Shown one piece after another: positions 25,505 through 33,896 of a stretch of DNA of 64,000 bases. The stretch spans positions 1 through 64,000 of the forward strand of contig CAYJLV010000020.1 in NCBI GenBank assembly GCA_964371405.1, read 5' to 3'. Under the pieces are notes generated by a model. The model was not told where the DNA came from, did not search any database, and worked only from the letters and a program-made list of their open reading frames with translations. The stretch comes from JAMHWF01 sp964371405. Its GTDB lineage: Bacteria; Pseudomonadota; Gammaproteobacteria; Burkholderiales; Burkholderiaceae_C. Position 1 is the stretch's first letter. The number at the start of each line of letters is the position of its first letter. Position numbers and translations under genes: made by a program.

Positions 25505-26382
25505 TGACGGCGCTGGCTCGACACTTCACGCTGTGGCTCGACCTCGTCCGCTGGAACCGCCCGGCCGGCTGGTTGCTGCTGCTGTGGCCGTCGCTGTCGG
25601 CGCTGTGGATCGCCACGCTGCAGCGCGGCGAGTCGTTCCCCGGCTGGCACCTGGTCGCCGTGTTCACGCTCGGCACCATCGTGATGCGCAGCGCCGGCTG
25701 CTGCGTCAACGACGTGCTCGATCGCGACTTCGACCGTCACGTCAAGCGCACGGCGCAGCGGCCCGTGACAAGCGGGGCACTGCCGGTGCGAGAGGCGCTC
25801 CTCGTCGGCGCGGCGCTCGCGCTCGTGGCCTTCGCGCTCGTGCTCACGACCAGCACCGCCGCGGTGCTGTGGTCGTTCGCGGCGCTCGGCGTGACGCTGT
25901 TCTATCCGCTGAGCAAGCGCTTCTTCGCGATGCCGCAGGCCGTGCTGGGCGTGGCGTTCAGCTTCGGTATCCCGATGGCGTTCGCGGCGGTGCAGGGCGA
26001 GGTGCCCGCGCTGGCTTGGTGGCTGCTGGTCGGCAACGGCTTCTGGGTGCTCGCCTACGACACCGAGTACGCGATGGTGGACCGCGACGACGACCTGAAG
26101 ATCGGCATCCGCACCTCGGCGATCACGCTGGGCCGCTGGGACGTGGCCGCAGTGATGGCGTTCTACGGTTTCTTCCTCGCGATGTGGGCCGCCGCCGGCC
26201 TGCACCTCGGCTTGCGCTGGCCGTTCTACGCCGGCTTGGCGGCCGCCGCGGCGATCGCCGCCTTGCACTACCGCTGGATCCGCGAACGCACGCGCGAAGG
26301 CTGCTTTCGCGCCTTCAAGCAGAACCACTGGCTCGGCTTCGCCGTGTTCGCCGGCGTCGTCTGCGCGGCGTCGGTCGCCTGA
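25504..26382 (+). CDS. ubiA: 4-hydroxybenzoate polyprenyltransferase
   Basis: A 292-residue inner-membrane prenyltransferase with about eight or nine helices that attaches the polyprenyl tail to 4-hydroxybenzoate in ubiquinone synthesis. The two Asp-rich, Mg-pyrophosphate motifs are present: NDVLDRDFDR (69-78) and YDTEYAMVDRDDD (near 187-199). RWNRPAGWLLLLWPSLSALW is the characteristic N-terminus. The start overlaps the prfC stop (TGATG), suggesting coupled translation. It converges with proC, with 9 bp between the stops. Confidence 0.96.
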   Translation: MTALARHFTLWLDLVRWNRPAGWLLLLWPSLSALWIATLQRGESFPGWHLVAVFTLGTIVMRSAGCCVNDVLDRDFDRHVKRTAQRPVTSGALPVREALLVGAALALVAFALVLTTSTAAVLWSFAALGVTLFYPLSKRFFAMPQAVLGVAFSFGIPMAFAAVQGEVPALAWWLLVGNGFWVLAYDTEYAMVDRDDDLKIGIRTSAITLGRWDVAAVMAFYGFFLAMWAAAGLHLGLRWPFYAGLAAAAAIAALHYRWIRERTREGCFRAFKQNHWLGFAVFAGVVCAASVA

Positions 26383-26391
26383 ACGCCTGCC

Positions 26392-27207
26392 TCAGCGGCC
26401 GAACTCGTCGCCGAGTTCGCGCGCGCGCCGCTGCGCCGCCAGCATCGCCGCGACGAATGCCTGCCGGACGCCGGACGCCTCGAGCGCCGTGATCGCGGCG
26501 TGCGTCGTGCCGCCCTTGGACGTGACGCGCTCGCGCAGCAGCGCCGGAGGGTCGGTCGACTGCGCAGCCAGCGCCGTCGCGCCGTCGAAAGTGGCCAGCG
26601 CGAGGCGGCGGCCGTCGTCGGCCGACAGCCCCATCTGCACCGCCGCCTCGATCATCGCCTCGACGAAGTAGAAGACGTAGGCCGGGCCCGAACCGGAGAG
26701 CGCTGTCACGGCGTCGAGGTGGTGCTCGGCGTCGAACCACATCGTCGTGCCCGTCGGTTGGAGCACCTGTTCGATCAACGCGCGCTGGGCCTCATCGACG
26801 CCGGCGCGCGCATGCAGGCCGGTGCAGCCGCGCCCGATCAGCGCCGGCGTGTTGGGCATGGCGCGCACGACGCGCTCGCTGCCGGTGGCGCGCGCGATGG
26901 CACCGCTGCGGATGCCGGCCATCACACTGAGCTGCAGCGCGGCGCCGACGTGCGCCGCACACTGCGCCGCCGCTGCCGAGAAAGCCTGCGGTTTGACGGC
27001 CCAGACGACGAGGCCGGCGGACTCCAGCCCGGCGCCCGCCTGGGCCAGCGTCTGCACGCCGAGTTCGCGCTGCAGCCGGTCGCGCTGGGCACCGTCGGGC
27101 TCGACGACGAGCAGCGAGGCCGCCGGCCAGCCCGCCTTCACCAGCCCGCCGGCGATCGCCGACGCCATGTTGCCGCCGCCGATGAACGCGATCGTCGAGA
27201 CTGTCAT
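26392..27207 (-). CDS. proC: Pyrroline-5-carboxylate reductase
   Basis: A 271-residue cytosolic enzyme that reduces pyrroline-5-carboxylate to proline with NAD(P)H. N-terminal Rossmann motif FIGGGNMASAI (8-18), VKPQAF, RAMPNTPALIG, and the C-terminal signature ALSGSGPAYVF ... RERVTSKGGTTHAAI. The start at 27207 (MTVSTIAF) is chosen over an upstream frame extension with no homology. It is divergent from gdhA across an 85 bp gap. Confidence 0.96.
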   Translation of the reverse strand: MTVSTIAFIGGGNMASAIAGGLVKAGWPAASLLVVEPDGAQRDRLQRELGVQTLAQAGAGLESAGLVVWAVKPQAFSAAAAQCAAHVGAALQLSVMAGIRSGAIARATGSERVVRAMPNTPALIGRGCTGLHARAGVDEAQRALIEQVLQPTGTTMWFDAEHHLDAVTALSGSGPAYVFYFVEAMIEAAVQMGLSADDGRRLALATFDGATALAAQSTDPPALLRERVTSKGGTTHAAITALEASGVRQAFVAAMLAAQRRARELGDEFGR

Positions 27208-27292
27208 GCTGCCAGTGTAGCCACCGGCCCCGCAGGGTTGATCGCAGCGCCGGCGTTCGCGACACTGGCCGCCTGTGCCCAAGGAGGACCCG

Positions 27293-28567
27293 ATGAGCAA
27301 CGCCCTTTCGTACGTCCAGCCCACTGCCGACAGCCCGTGGGGCACCTACCTCGCGCAGATCGACCGCGTGATCCCCTACCTCGGTCCGCTGGCGCGCTGG
27401 AGCGAGACGCTCAAGCGCCCGAAGCGCTCGCTCATCGTCGACGTGCCGATCGAGCTCGACAACGGCACGGTGGCGCACTACGAGGGCTACCGCGTGCAGC
27501 ACAACCTGTCGCGCGGGCCGGGCAAGGGCGGGCTGCGCTACCACCCCGACGTGACGCTCGAGGAGGTGATGGCGCTCGCGGCGTGGATGACGGTGAAGAA
27601 CGCCGCCGTCAACCTGCCCTTCGGCGGCGCCAAGGGCGGCGTGCGCGTCGACCCCAAACGCCTCTCGATGAAGGAGCTCGAGCGCCTGACGCGCCGCTAC
27701 ACGAGCGAGATCGGCATCATCATCGGGCCGCAGCAGGACATCCCGGCGCCCGACGTCAACACCAATGCGCAGGTGATGGCGTGGATGATGGACACCTACT
27801 CGATGAACGTCGGCGCGACGGCGAGCGGCGTCGTCACCGGCAAGCCGATCCACCTGGGCGGCTCGCTCGGGCGCGTGAAGGCGACCGGCCGCGGCGTCTT
27901 CGTCACCGGCCGCGAGGCGGCGCGCCGCATCGGCCTGCCGCTCGACGGCGCGCGCGTCGCGGTGCAGGGCTTCGGCAACGTTGGTTCAGCGGCGGCCGAA
28001 CTGTTCGCGGGCGCCGGCGCGAAGATCGTCGCGGTGCAGGACCACAGCGGCAGCGTACACAACGCGAACGGGCTCGACATGGGGGCGCTGATGCCGCATG
28101 TGCGCGAGCAGGGTGGCGTGCATCAGTTCACGGGCGGTGAGCATCTGGACAACGAGGCGTTCTGGGACCTGCCCTGCGACATCGTGATCCCGGCCGCGCT
28201 GGAAGGGCAACTGTCGGCCGCGCGCGCCGCGCGGCTGAAGGCGCGTCTGGTGCTCGAAGGCGCGAACGGCCCGACGGTGCCCGCCGCCGACGACGTGCTC
28301 GCCGACCGCGGCGTCCTCGTCGTCCCCGACGTGATCTGCAACGCCGGCGGCGTGACGGTCAGCTACTTCGAATGGGTGCAGGACTTCTCCAGCTTCTTCT
28401 GGAGCGAGGACGAGATCAACCTGCGCCTGGACAAGATCATGGTCGACGCGCTGCGCAAGATCTGGGACACGGCCGACCGCAATCGCATCGGGCTGCGCAC
28501 GGCGGCCTTCGCCGTCGCCTGCGAGCGCATCCTGATGGCGCGCCAGGAACGCGGCCTCTATCCCTGA
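27293..28567 (+). CDS. gdhA: Glutamate dehydrogenase (Glu/Leu/Phe/Val family)
   Basis: A 424-residue enzyme that interconverts glutamate with 2-oxoglutarate and ammonia. The substrate domain shows RGPGKGGLRYHPD, NAAVNLPFGGAKGGV (catalytic Lys in GGAKGG) and QQDIPAPDVNT; the Rossmann domain has VQGFGNVGSAAAEL. Length fits the roughly 420-residue catabolic class. Cofactor preference is not determined. The ATG at 27293 has a good AAGGAGG site; an in-frame start at 27275 precedes that site. Confidence 0.94.
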   Translation: MSNALSYVQPTADSPWGTYLAQIDRVIPYLGPLARWSETLKRPKRSLIVDVPIELDNGTVAHYEGYRVQHNLSRGPGKGGLRYHPDVTLEEVMALAAWMTVKNAAVNLPFGGAKGGVRVDPKRLSMKELERLTRRYTSEIGIIIGPQQDIPAPDVNTNAQVMAWMMDTYSMNVGATASGVVTGKPIHLGGSLGRVKATGRGVFVTGREAARRIGLPLDGARVAVQGFGNVGSAAAELFAGAGAKIVAVQDHSGSVHNANGLDMGALMPHVREQGGVHQFTGGEHLDNEAFWDLPCDIVIPAALEGQLSAARAARLKARLVLEGANGPTVPAADDVLADRGVLVVPDVICNAGGVTVSYFEWVQDFSSFFWSEDEINLRLDKIMVDALRKIWDTADRNRIGLRTAAFAVACERILMARQERGLYP

Positions 28568-28610
28568 GCGGCCTCCGACGCGGCGGGCGCGCAACTGCGA
28601 GCCGAAGAAG

Positions 28611-29300
28611 TCAGCGCCGACCGAAGATCGCCGTGCCGACGCGCACGATCGTCGCGCCCTCGGCGATGGCCGCTTCGAGATCGTCGCTCATGCCCATCGA
28701 CAAGGTGTCGAGCTGCGCGTGGCCGCGCGCGCGCAAATCTTCCAGCAGCTCGCGCAGCGCGCGGTGCGGCCTGCGCTGCGCTTCGCAGCCCGCGACAGGC
28801 CGCGGAATCGCCATCAGGCCACGCAGTTGCAGGCCGTGCATCCGCACGACGGCGTCGGCCGCTGCAGCGACCTCGGACGGCGCGAAGCCGCTCTTGCTCG
28901 CCTCGCCGCTGATGTTGACCTGCAGACACACCTGCAGCGATGCCATGCCGGCCGGGCGCTGCGCGCTCAGGCGCTCGGCGACCTTGACGCGATCGACGCT
29001 GTGCACCCAGTCGAAGCGCTCGGCCGCGAGGCGCGTCTTGTTGCTCTGCAGCGGCCCGATCAAATGCCATTCGGGTCGCGGACGCAGGTCGGCGAGCGCA
29101 GCCATCTTCTCGACCGCCTCGTGCACATGGTTCTCACCGAAGCGGCGCAGGCCGCAGCCGTGCGCCTCGCGCACGGTCTCGGTCGCAACGGTCTTCGTGA
29201 CGCCGAGCAACGTGACGCTTTGCACGGGGCGTTGCGCCGCGTCACAGGCCCGGGCAATGCGCTCTTGCACCTGTTGTAAGTTCGTCGCCATCGTCGCCAT
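28611..29300 (-). CDS. yggS: PLP-homeostasis protein YggS/PROSC
   Basis: A 229-residue YggS-family protein that binds pyridoxal phosphate on a single (beta/alpha)8 barrel without known catalysis. The Lys of LLGVTKT (near residue 36) is the Schiff-base lysine. HLIGPLQSNKTR, VNISGEASKSGF, LRGLMAIP and LSMGMSDDLEAAI are family stretches. It is divergent from pilT, 29 bp away, an arrangement common in proteobacteria. An alternative in-frame ATG lies at 29291. Confidence 0.95.
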   Translation of the reverse strand: MATMATNLQQVQERIARACDAAQRPVQSVTLLGVTKTVATETVREAHGCGLRRFGENHVHEAVEKMAALADLRPRPEWHLIGPLQSNKTRLAAERFDWVHSVDRVKVAERLSAQRPAGMASLQVCLQVNISGEASKSGFAPSEVAAAADAVVRMHGLQLRGLMAIPRPVAGCEAQRRPHRALRELLEDLRARGHAQLDTLSMGMSDDLEAAIAEGATIVRVGTAIFGRR

Positions 29301-29329
29301 AATGGACCGAGGTTATAGCTCGGGGCACC

Positions 29330-30373
29330 ATGGACATCACTCAGCTGCTGGCGTTTTCGGTCAAGAACAAGGCCTCCGACCTGCACCTCTCCGCCGGCCT
29401 GCCGCCCATGATTCGCGTGCACGGCGACGTGCGCCGCATCAATGTCGACCCGCTTGAGCACAAGCAGGTGCACGACATGGTGTACGACATCATGAACGAC
29501 GCGCAGCGCAAGGCCTACGAAGAAACGCTCGAGTGCGACTTCTCGTTCGAGATCCAGGGCTTGGCGCGCTTTCGCGTCAATGCGTTCAACCAGAACCGCG
29601 GCGCCGGCGCAGTGTTCCGCACGATCCCGTCGAAGATCCTGACGCTCGAACAGCTCAACGCGCCGAAGGTGTTCGCCGAGCTCTCGCTCAAGCCGCGTGG
29701 CCTCGTGCTGGTGACGGGCCCGACGGGCTCGGGCAAGTCGACGACGCTGGCCGCGATGGTCAACCATCTCAACGAGAACGAGTACGGTCACGTGCTGACG
29801 GTCGAAGACCCGATCGAGTTCGTGCACGAGTCCAAGAAGTGCCTCGTCAACCAGCGCGAGGTCGGGCCGCACACGCTGTCGTTCGCCAACGCGCTGCGCT
29901 CGGCGCTGCGCGAGGATCCGGACGCGATCCTCGTCGGCGAGATGCGCGACCTCGAGACGATCCGCCTCGCGCTGACGGCGGCCGAGACCGGCCACCTCGT
30001 GTTCGGCACGCTGCATACGTCGAGCGCGGCCAAGACGATCGACCGCATCGTGGACGTGTTCCCCGCGGCCGAGAAGGAGATGGTGCGCGCGATGCTCTCG
30101 GAGTCGCTCGTCGCCGTGATCTCGCAGACGCTGTGCAAGCTCAAGGACGGCTCGGGCCGCGTCGCGGCGCACGAAATCATGCTGGGTACGCCGGCGATCC
30201 GCAACCTGATCCGCGAGAACAAGGTCGCCCAGATGTATTCGGCAATTCAGACCGGCAACGCCAGCGGCATGCAGACGCTGGACCAGAACCTGACGGAGCT
30301 GGTCCGCCGCAACATCGTTTCCCCCGCCGAGGCGCGCGGCAAGGCGAAGATCCCCGAAAACTTCCCCGGCTGA
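29330..30373 (+). CDS. pilT: Type IV pilus retraction ATPase PilT
   Basis: A 347-residue hexameric cytoplasmic ATPase that powers pilus retraction and twitching motility. Walker A GPTGSGKST (Lys136), Asp box TVEDPIEFVH, Walker B ALREDPDAILVGEMRD, His box TAAETGHLVFGTLHTSSA and the C-terminal AIRNLIRE motif required for retraction are all present. Its TGA overlaps the next gene's ATG, so the three downstream motility genes are probably one operon. Confidence 0.97.
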   Translation: MDITQLLAFSVKNKASDLHLSAGLPPMIRVHGDVRRINVDPLEHKQVHDMVYDIMNDAQRKAYEETLECDFSFEIQGLARFRVNAFNQNRGAGAVFRTIPSKILTLEQLNAPKVFAELSLKPRGLVLVTGPTGSGKSTTLAAMVNHLNENEYGHVLTVEDPIEFVHESKKCLVNQREVGPHTLSFANALRSALREDPDAILVGEMRDLETIRLALTAAETGHLVFGTLHTSSAAKTIDRIVDVFPAAEKEMVRAMLSESLVAVISQTLCKLKDGSGRVAAHEIMLGTPAIRNLIRENKVAQMYSAIQTGNASGMQTLDQNLTELVRRNIVSPAEARGKAKIPENFPG

Positions 30374-31050
30374 TGAATGCCCACGCAGCAGCGTCGACGA
30401 GTCCGTCCTTGAAGAAGCTCTTTAAGCGGCTCACCGGTCAGGCGCCGGAGGGCGATGCGGCGCCGCAGGACGCGGAGTCGAGCTACTTCTCGACGCTGTT
30501 CCAGGAGCGCAGCGAAGACGGCATCCAGCAGTCGACCTGGGCCGCGCGCTCGGCCGAGGTGCATGCCCAGCCGTGCGATCGCAAGCGCGGCGCGACGCTG
30601 TTCTGCAAGCTGTGGGGCCAAGACCGCCATTTCGCGGCGCTTTCGGCCGACGACCTGGCGCACTTGGCCGACTACATGGAATACACGCAGGTGCCGGCGA
30701 ACCAGGAAGTGATCGGCCAGAACGAGCAGGGCGACTATCTCGTCGTCGTGCTCGAGGGCTCGCTCGCCGTCGACCGCGTGCAGGCCTGGGGCGGCCGCGC
30801 GCGGCTCGCCGAGGCGCATGCGGGCGACATGCTGGGCGAGATGTCGCTGCTCGACGCCGGCGCGCGCTTTTCCGCCTGCACGACGCTGACGCCGACGACG
30901 CTGGCCGTGATCGACGCGCGCCGCCTCGACGAAATGATGAACCGCCATCCGCGGCTCGCCCTCGCGCTGCTGGCATCGCTGTCGCGCCGCCTGTCGCTGC
31001 GGCTGCGGCAGGTCAGCGCGCGGTTGAGCGCTTTGTTGTCACGCAGCTGA
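30373..31050 (+). CDS. Cyclic nucleotide-binding domain protein between pilT and pilU
   Basis: A 225-residue protein. The first 80 residues are probably disordered (Ser/Gln/Glu-rich), followed by one cNMP-binding beta-roll: LADYMEYTQVPANQEVIGQNE, DYLVVVLEGSLAVDRV, the phosphate-binding-like LAEAHAGDMLGEMSLLD (near 145-161) and FSACTTLTPTTLAVIDARRLDEM. No DNA-binding domain follows. The start overlaps the pilT stop. Position suggests it links cAMP or c-di-GMP to pilus retraction; that is inference. The roll keeps the GE of the ligand cassette, but the usual following Arg is not obvious (ARFSACTT). Confidence 0.82.
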   Translation: MNAHAAASTSPSLKKLFKRLTGQAPEGDAAPQDAESSYFSTLFQERSEDGIQQSTWAARSAEVHAQPCDRKRGATLFCKLWGQDRHFAALSADDLAHLADYMEYTQVPANQEVIGQNEQGDYLVVVLEGSLAVDRVQAWGGRARLAEAHAGDMLGEMSLLDAGARFSACTTLTPTTLAVIDARRLDEMMNRHPRLALALLASLSRRLSLRLRQVSARLSALLSRS

Positions 31051-31086
31051 TTGCGCGCACGCGCGCGCCTGCCATCGGGAGTTGTC

Positions 31087-32223
31087 ATGGAAAGAGACCA
31101 AGCTTCGAAGTTCGTCAACGACCTGCTGCGCCTGATGGTGTCGCGCAACGGCTCGGACCTCTTCCTCACCGCTGACTTCCCACCGGCGATCAAGGTCGAC
31201 GGCAAGGTGACGAAGGTGTCGCCCCAGCCGCTCACCGGACAGCACACGCTGGCGCTGGCACGTTCGGTGATGAACGACAAGCAGGCCGCCGAGTTCGAGC
31301 GCACGAAGGAGTGCAACTTCGCGATCTCGCCGCAGGGCGTCGGGCGCTTTCGCGTCAACGCCTTCGTGCAGCAGGGCAACATCGGCCTGGTGCTGCGCAC
31401 GATCCCGAAGACGCTGCCGACGATCGACTCGCTCGGCCTGCCGCAGGTGCTCAAGGACGTGACGATGACCAAGCGCGGGCTGGTGATCTTCGTCGGCGCG
31501 ACGGGATCGGGCAAGAGCACCTCGCTGGCGGCCATGGTCGACCACCGCAACGAGAACTCCTGGGGCCACATCATCACCGTCGAGGATCCGGTCGAGTTCG
31601 TGCATCCGCACAAGAACTGCATCGTGACGCAGCGCGAGATCGGCGTGGACACCGACGGCTGGGGCGCGGCACTGAAGAACATGATGCGCCAGGCGCCCGA
31701 CGTCATCCTCATGGGCGAGATCCGCGACCGCGAGACGATGGACCACGCCGTCGCCTTCGCCGAGACCGGCCACCTGTGCATGGCGACGCTGCACGCCAAC
31801 AGCGCGAACCAGGCGCTCGACCGCATCATCAACTTCTTCCCCGAGGAGCGGCGCGCGCAACTGCTGATGGATCTGTCGCTGAACCTGAAGGCGCTCGTGT
31901 CGCAGCGCCTGCTGCCGCGCCAGGAAGGCAAGGGGCGCATCGCGGCGGTCGAGATCATGCTCAACACGCCGCTGATCTCGGAACTGATCTTCAAGGGAGA
32001 GGTTGCCGAGATCAAAGAGATTATGAAGCGCAGCCGCGAGCTGGGCATGCAGACCTTCGACCAGAGCCTGTACGACCTCTACGAAGGCCACCTGGTGACC
32101 TACGAGGACGCGGTGCGCAACGCCGATTCGGTCAACGATCTGCGCCTGCAGATCAAGCTCAACAGCAGCCGGGCCCGCAACACCGACCTGTCGGCCGGCA
32201 CCGAGCACCTGACGATCGTCTGA
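31087..32223 (+). CDS. pilU: PilT-like accessory retraction ATPase PilU
   Basis: A 378-residue PilT paralogue. Walker A GATGSGKST (Lys143), TVEDPVEFVH, APDVILMGEIRDRETM, AFAETGHLCMATLHANSANQALDR and the insert-bearing C-terminus place it with PilU rather than PilT. PilU works with PilT to increase retraction force. The ATG at 31087 gives the usual MERDQASKFVNDLLRLM start; it lies 36 bp after the CNBD gene. Confidence 0.95.
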   Translation: MERDQASKFVNDLLRLMVSRNGSDLFLTADFPPAIKVDGKVTKVSPQPLTGQHTLALARSVMNDKQAAEFERTKECNFAISPQGVGRFRVNAFVQQGNIGLVLRTIPKTLPTIDSLGLPQVLKDVTMTKRGLVIFVGATGSGKSTSLAAMVDHRNENSWGHIITVEDPVEFVHPHKNCIVTQREIGVDTDGWGAALKNMMRQAPDVILMGEIRDRETMDHAVAFAETGHLCMATLHANSANQALDRIINFFPEERRAQLLMDLSLNLKALVSQRLLPRQEGKGRIAAVEIMLNTPLISELIFKGEVAEIKEIMKRSRELGMQTFDQSLYDLYEGHLVTYEDAVRNADSVNDLRLQIKLNSSRARNTDLSAGTEHLTIV

Positions 32224-32233
32224 ACGGCTTTCG

Positions 32234-32848
32234 CTACCTGCGCGTCTGCATGTTGGCGAGCTCGGCCTCGCTGACGATGTCGAACACCTTGACGACCTTC
32301 TGCACGCCGGCGACGCTGCGCGCGATCTCGGCCGCGCGATTCGCCTCGCGCTCGGTCACGCGACCCAGCAGGTAGACCGTGCCGCGCTCGGTGACGACCT
32401 TGTAGGCGTTGGCGATCACGTCTTTCGCGTCGACGAGGCTGGCCTTGACCTTGCTCGTGACGAGCGTGTCGTTCGAGCGCGCGCTGAACGACGATGCCGG
32501 CATCACGGCCAGCTCGTCGACGATGCTCTGCACGTTCTCGATGCGCGAAACCGATTGCGCGACGGCGGCCTTGTCGGCGTCGCTCGGCACCTCGCCCGTC
32601 ACCAGCACCTGGCGGTTGTAGCTGACGACGTTGACGTGGCCGCGATCGCCGATCGCCTCACGCACGCGCGTCATCGCCTTCATCTCGATGGCCTGATCTT
32701 CGATCTGCACGCCCGAGGTGCGCCGGTCGGTGACGAGCATCGACCCGCCGACGACGGCGCCGGTGATCAGCAACGGCGCGCAGGCACTGAGCATGCACGC
32801 CCCGACAAGCGCAAGGATGACCGTGGGGGTTCGAAACGTCGATGTCAT
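32234..32848 (-). CDS. dolP: BON-domain outer-membrane lipoprotein (DolP/YraP)
   Basis: A 204-residue lipoprotein: signal ending in LSAC with the lipidated Cys23, then two BON domains (about 48-115 and 120-195; VLVTGEVPSDADKAAVA and VYLLGRVTEREANRAAEIA). DolP supports outer-membrane integrity and BAM function in E. coli. Its start overlaps the diaA stop (ATGA on the minus strand), and the set yraN-diaA-dolP is conserved. It converges with pilU. Confidence 0.92.
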   Translation of the reverse strand: MTSTFRTPTVILALVGACMLSACAPLLITGAVVGGSMLVTDRRTSGVQIEDQAIEMKAMTRVREAIGDRGHVNVVSYNRQVLVTGEVPSDADKAAVAQSVSRIENVQSIVDELAVMPASSFSARSNDTLVTSKVKASLVDAKDVIANAYKVVTERGTVYLLGRVTEREANRAAEIARSVAGVQKVVKVFDIVSEAELANMQTRR

Positions 32849-33447
32849 GCGAGATCCTGTTCGCCAAGCAGTTGCAGATCGACCGCGTCGCAGAGGCAGT
32901 GCAGCACCAGCAGGTGCACCTCCTGCACGCGCGCGGCCCGTTCGTGCGGCACGCAGATGTGGACGTCGGTCTCGAGCAGGCGCTCGCGCAGCCGGCCGCC
33001 GCCATGGCCGCTGAGCGCGACGACCGTCATGTCGCGCTCGCGCGCCGCATCGACCGCCGCGACGACGTTGGCGGCATTGCCATCGGCGCTGATCGCGAGC
33101 AGCACGTCACCCGGCGCGCCGAGCGATTGCACCTGGCGCGCGAAGGCCTGCGTGTAGTCGTAGCAGTCGCCGATCGCCGACATCACGGCGCTGTCGGCGC
33201 CGAGCGCGATCGCCGCAAGCCCCGGGCGTTCGCGCTCGAAGCGGCCGATGAACTCGGCCGCGAAGTACTGCGCGCCGCTCGCCGAGCCGCCGCTGCCGCA
33301 GGCCAGCACCTTGCCGCCGGCCGTGATGCACCCGACGATGGCGTTGACGGCATCGGCGATCGGTCGTGTCAGCGCCTCGGCGGACTGGTACTTCAGGTCG
33401 GCGCTGTCGAAGAACTGCTGCTGGATGCGCTGTTCGAGCATGGACAT
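32845..33447 (-). CDS. diaA: SIS-domain protein, DiaA/phosphoheptose isomerase-like
   Basis: A 200-residue SIS-domain protein: LACGSGGSASGAQYFAAEF forms the phosphosugar loop, followed by DYTQAFARQVQSLG, DVLLAISADGNAANVV and the C-terminal VQEVHLLVLHCLCDAVD helix. The sequence class contains both GmhA (sedoheptulose-7-phosphate isomerase) and DiaA (DnaA-binding initiation factor). The neighbours yraN and dolP favour the DiaA-type locus. Oddly, the usual SGNSxN loop reads SADGNAAN. Confidence 0.85.
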   Translation of the reverse strand: MSMLEQRIQQQFFDSADLKYQSAEALTRPIADAVNAIVGCITAGGKVLACGSGGSASGAQYFAAEFIGRFERERPGLAAIALGADSAVMSAIGDCYDYTQAFARQVQSLGAPGDVLLAISADGNAANVVAAVDAARERDMTVVALSGHGGGRLRERLLETDVHICVPHERAARVQEVHLLVLHCLCDAVDLQLLGEQDLA

Positions 33448-33503
33448 GCATCATAAGACACGGTGGCGGCGGCGGGGTTCCTGCCGGCGCGGGCAGCGCG
33501 CGG

Positions 33504-33896
33504 TCATGTCGCGACATCGAACGCCGCCTTCAGCCAATCGATGCGCCCGCCGTCGACGGCGACCACGTCGAACCGGCACGGCGGCAGCGTGCGCAGGCTC
33601 AGCAGGTAGCGCCGCGCCGCATAGGCGACGCGGCGCTGCTTGGCGGGCGTCACGCTGGCAGCCGCGCCGCCGTGGCGCAGGTCGCGGCGCACACGCACCT
33701 CGACAAAGACGATCGTGCCGTCGCACTCGCGCAGGATCAGATCGACCTCACCTGCGCGCGCCCCCGGCCCCGCGGCGACCCGATAATTGCGCTGCAGCAG
33801 CGTCAACCCCGCGCGCTGCAGGTGCGCGAGCGCAAGCGCCTCGCCTTCGTCGCCCGTCGACTTCCGGGACTTCGTTTCGACCCTGCTCGTGTCCAT
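33504..33896 (-). CDS. yraN: UPF0102 nuclease-fold protein YraN
   Basis: A 130-residue protein of the UPF0102 family with the restriction-endonuclease-like core: GDEGEALALAHLQ at the N-terminus, GEVDLILRECDGTIVFVEVRVR in the middle and KQRRVAYAARRYL after. The E...D...ExR pattern is the family's putative metal site. The molecular function is not established. Its ATG (33894-33896) lies inside the 5' end of the divergent rsmI. Confidence 0.9.
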   Translation of the reverse strand: MDTSRVETKSRKSTGDEGEALALAHLQRAGLTLLQRNYRVAAGPGARAGEVDLILRECDGTIVFVEVRVRRDLRHGGAAASVTPAKQRRVAYAARRYLLSLRTLPPCRFDVVAVDGGRIDWLKAAFDVAT

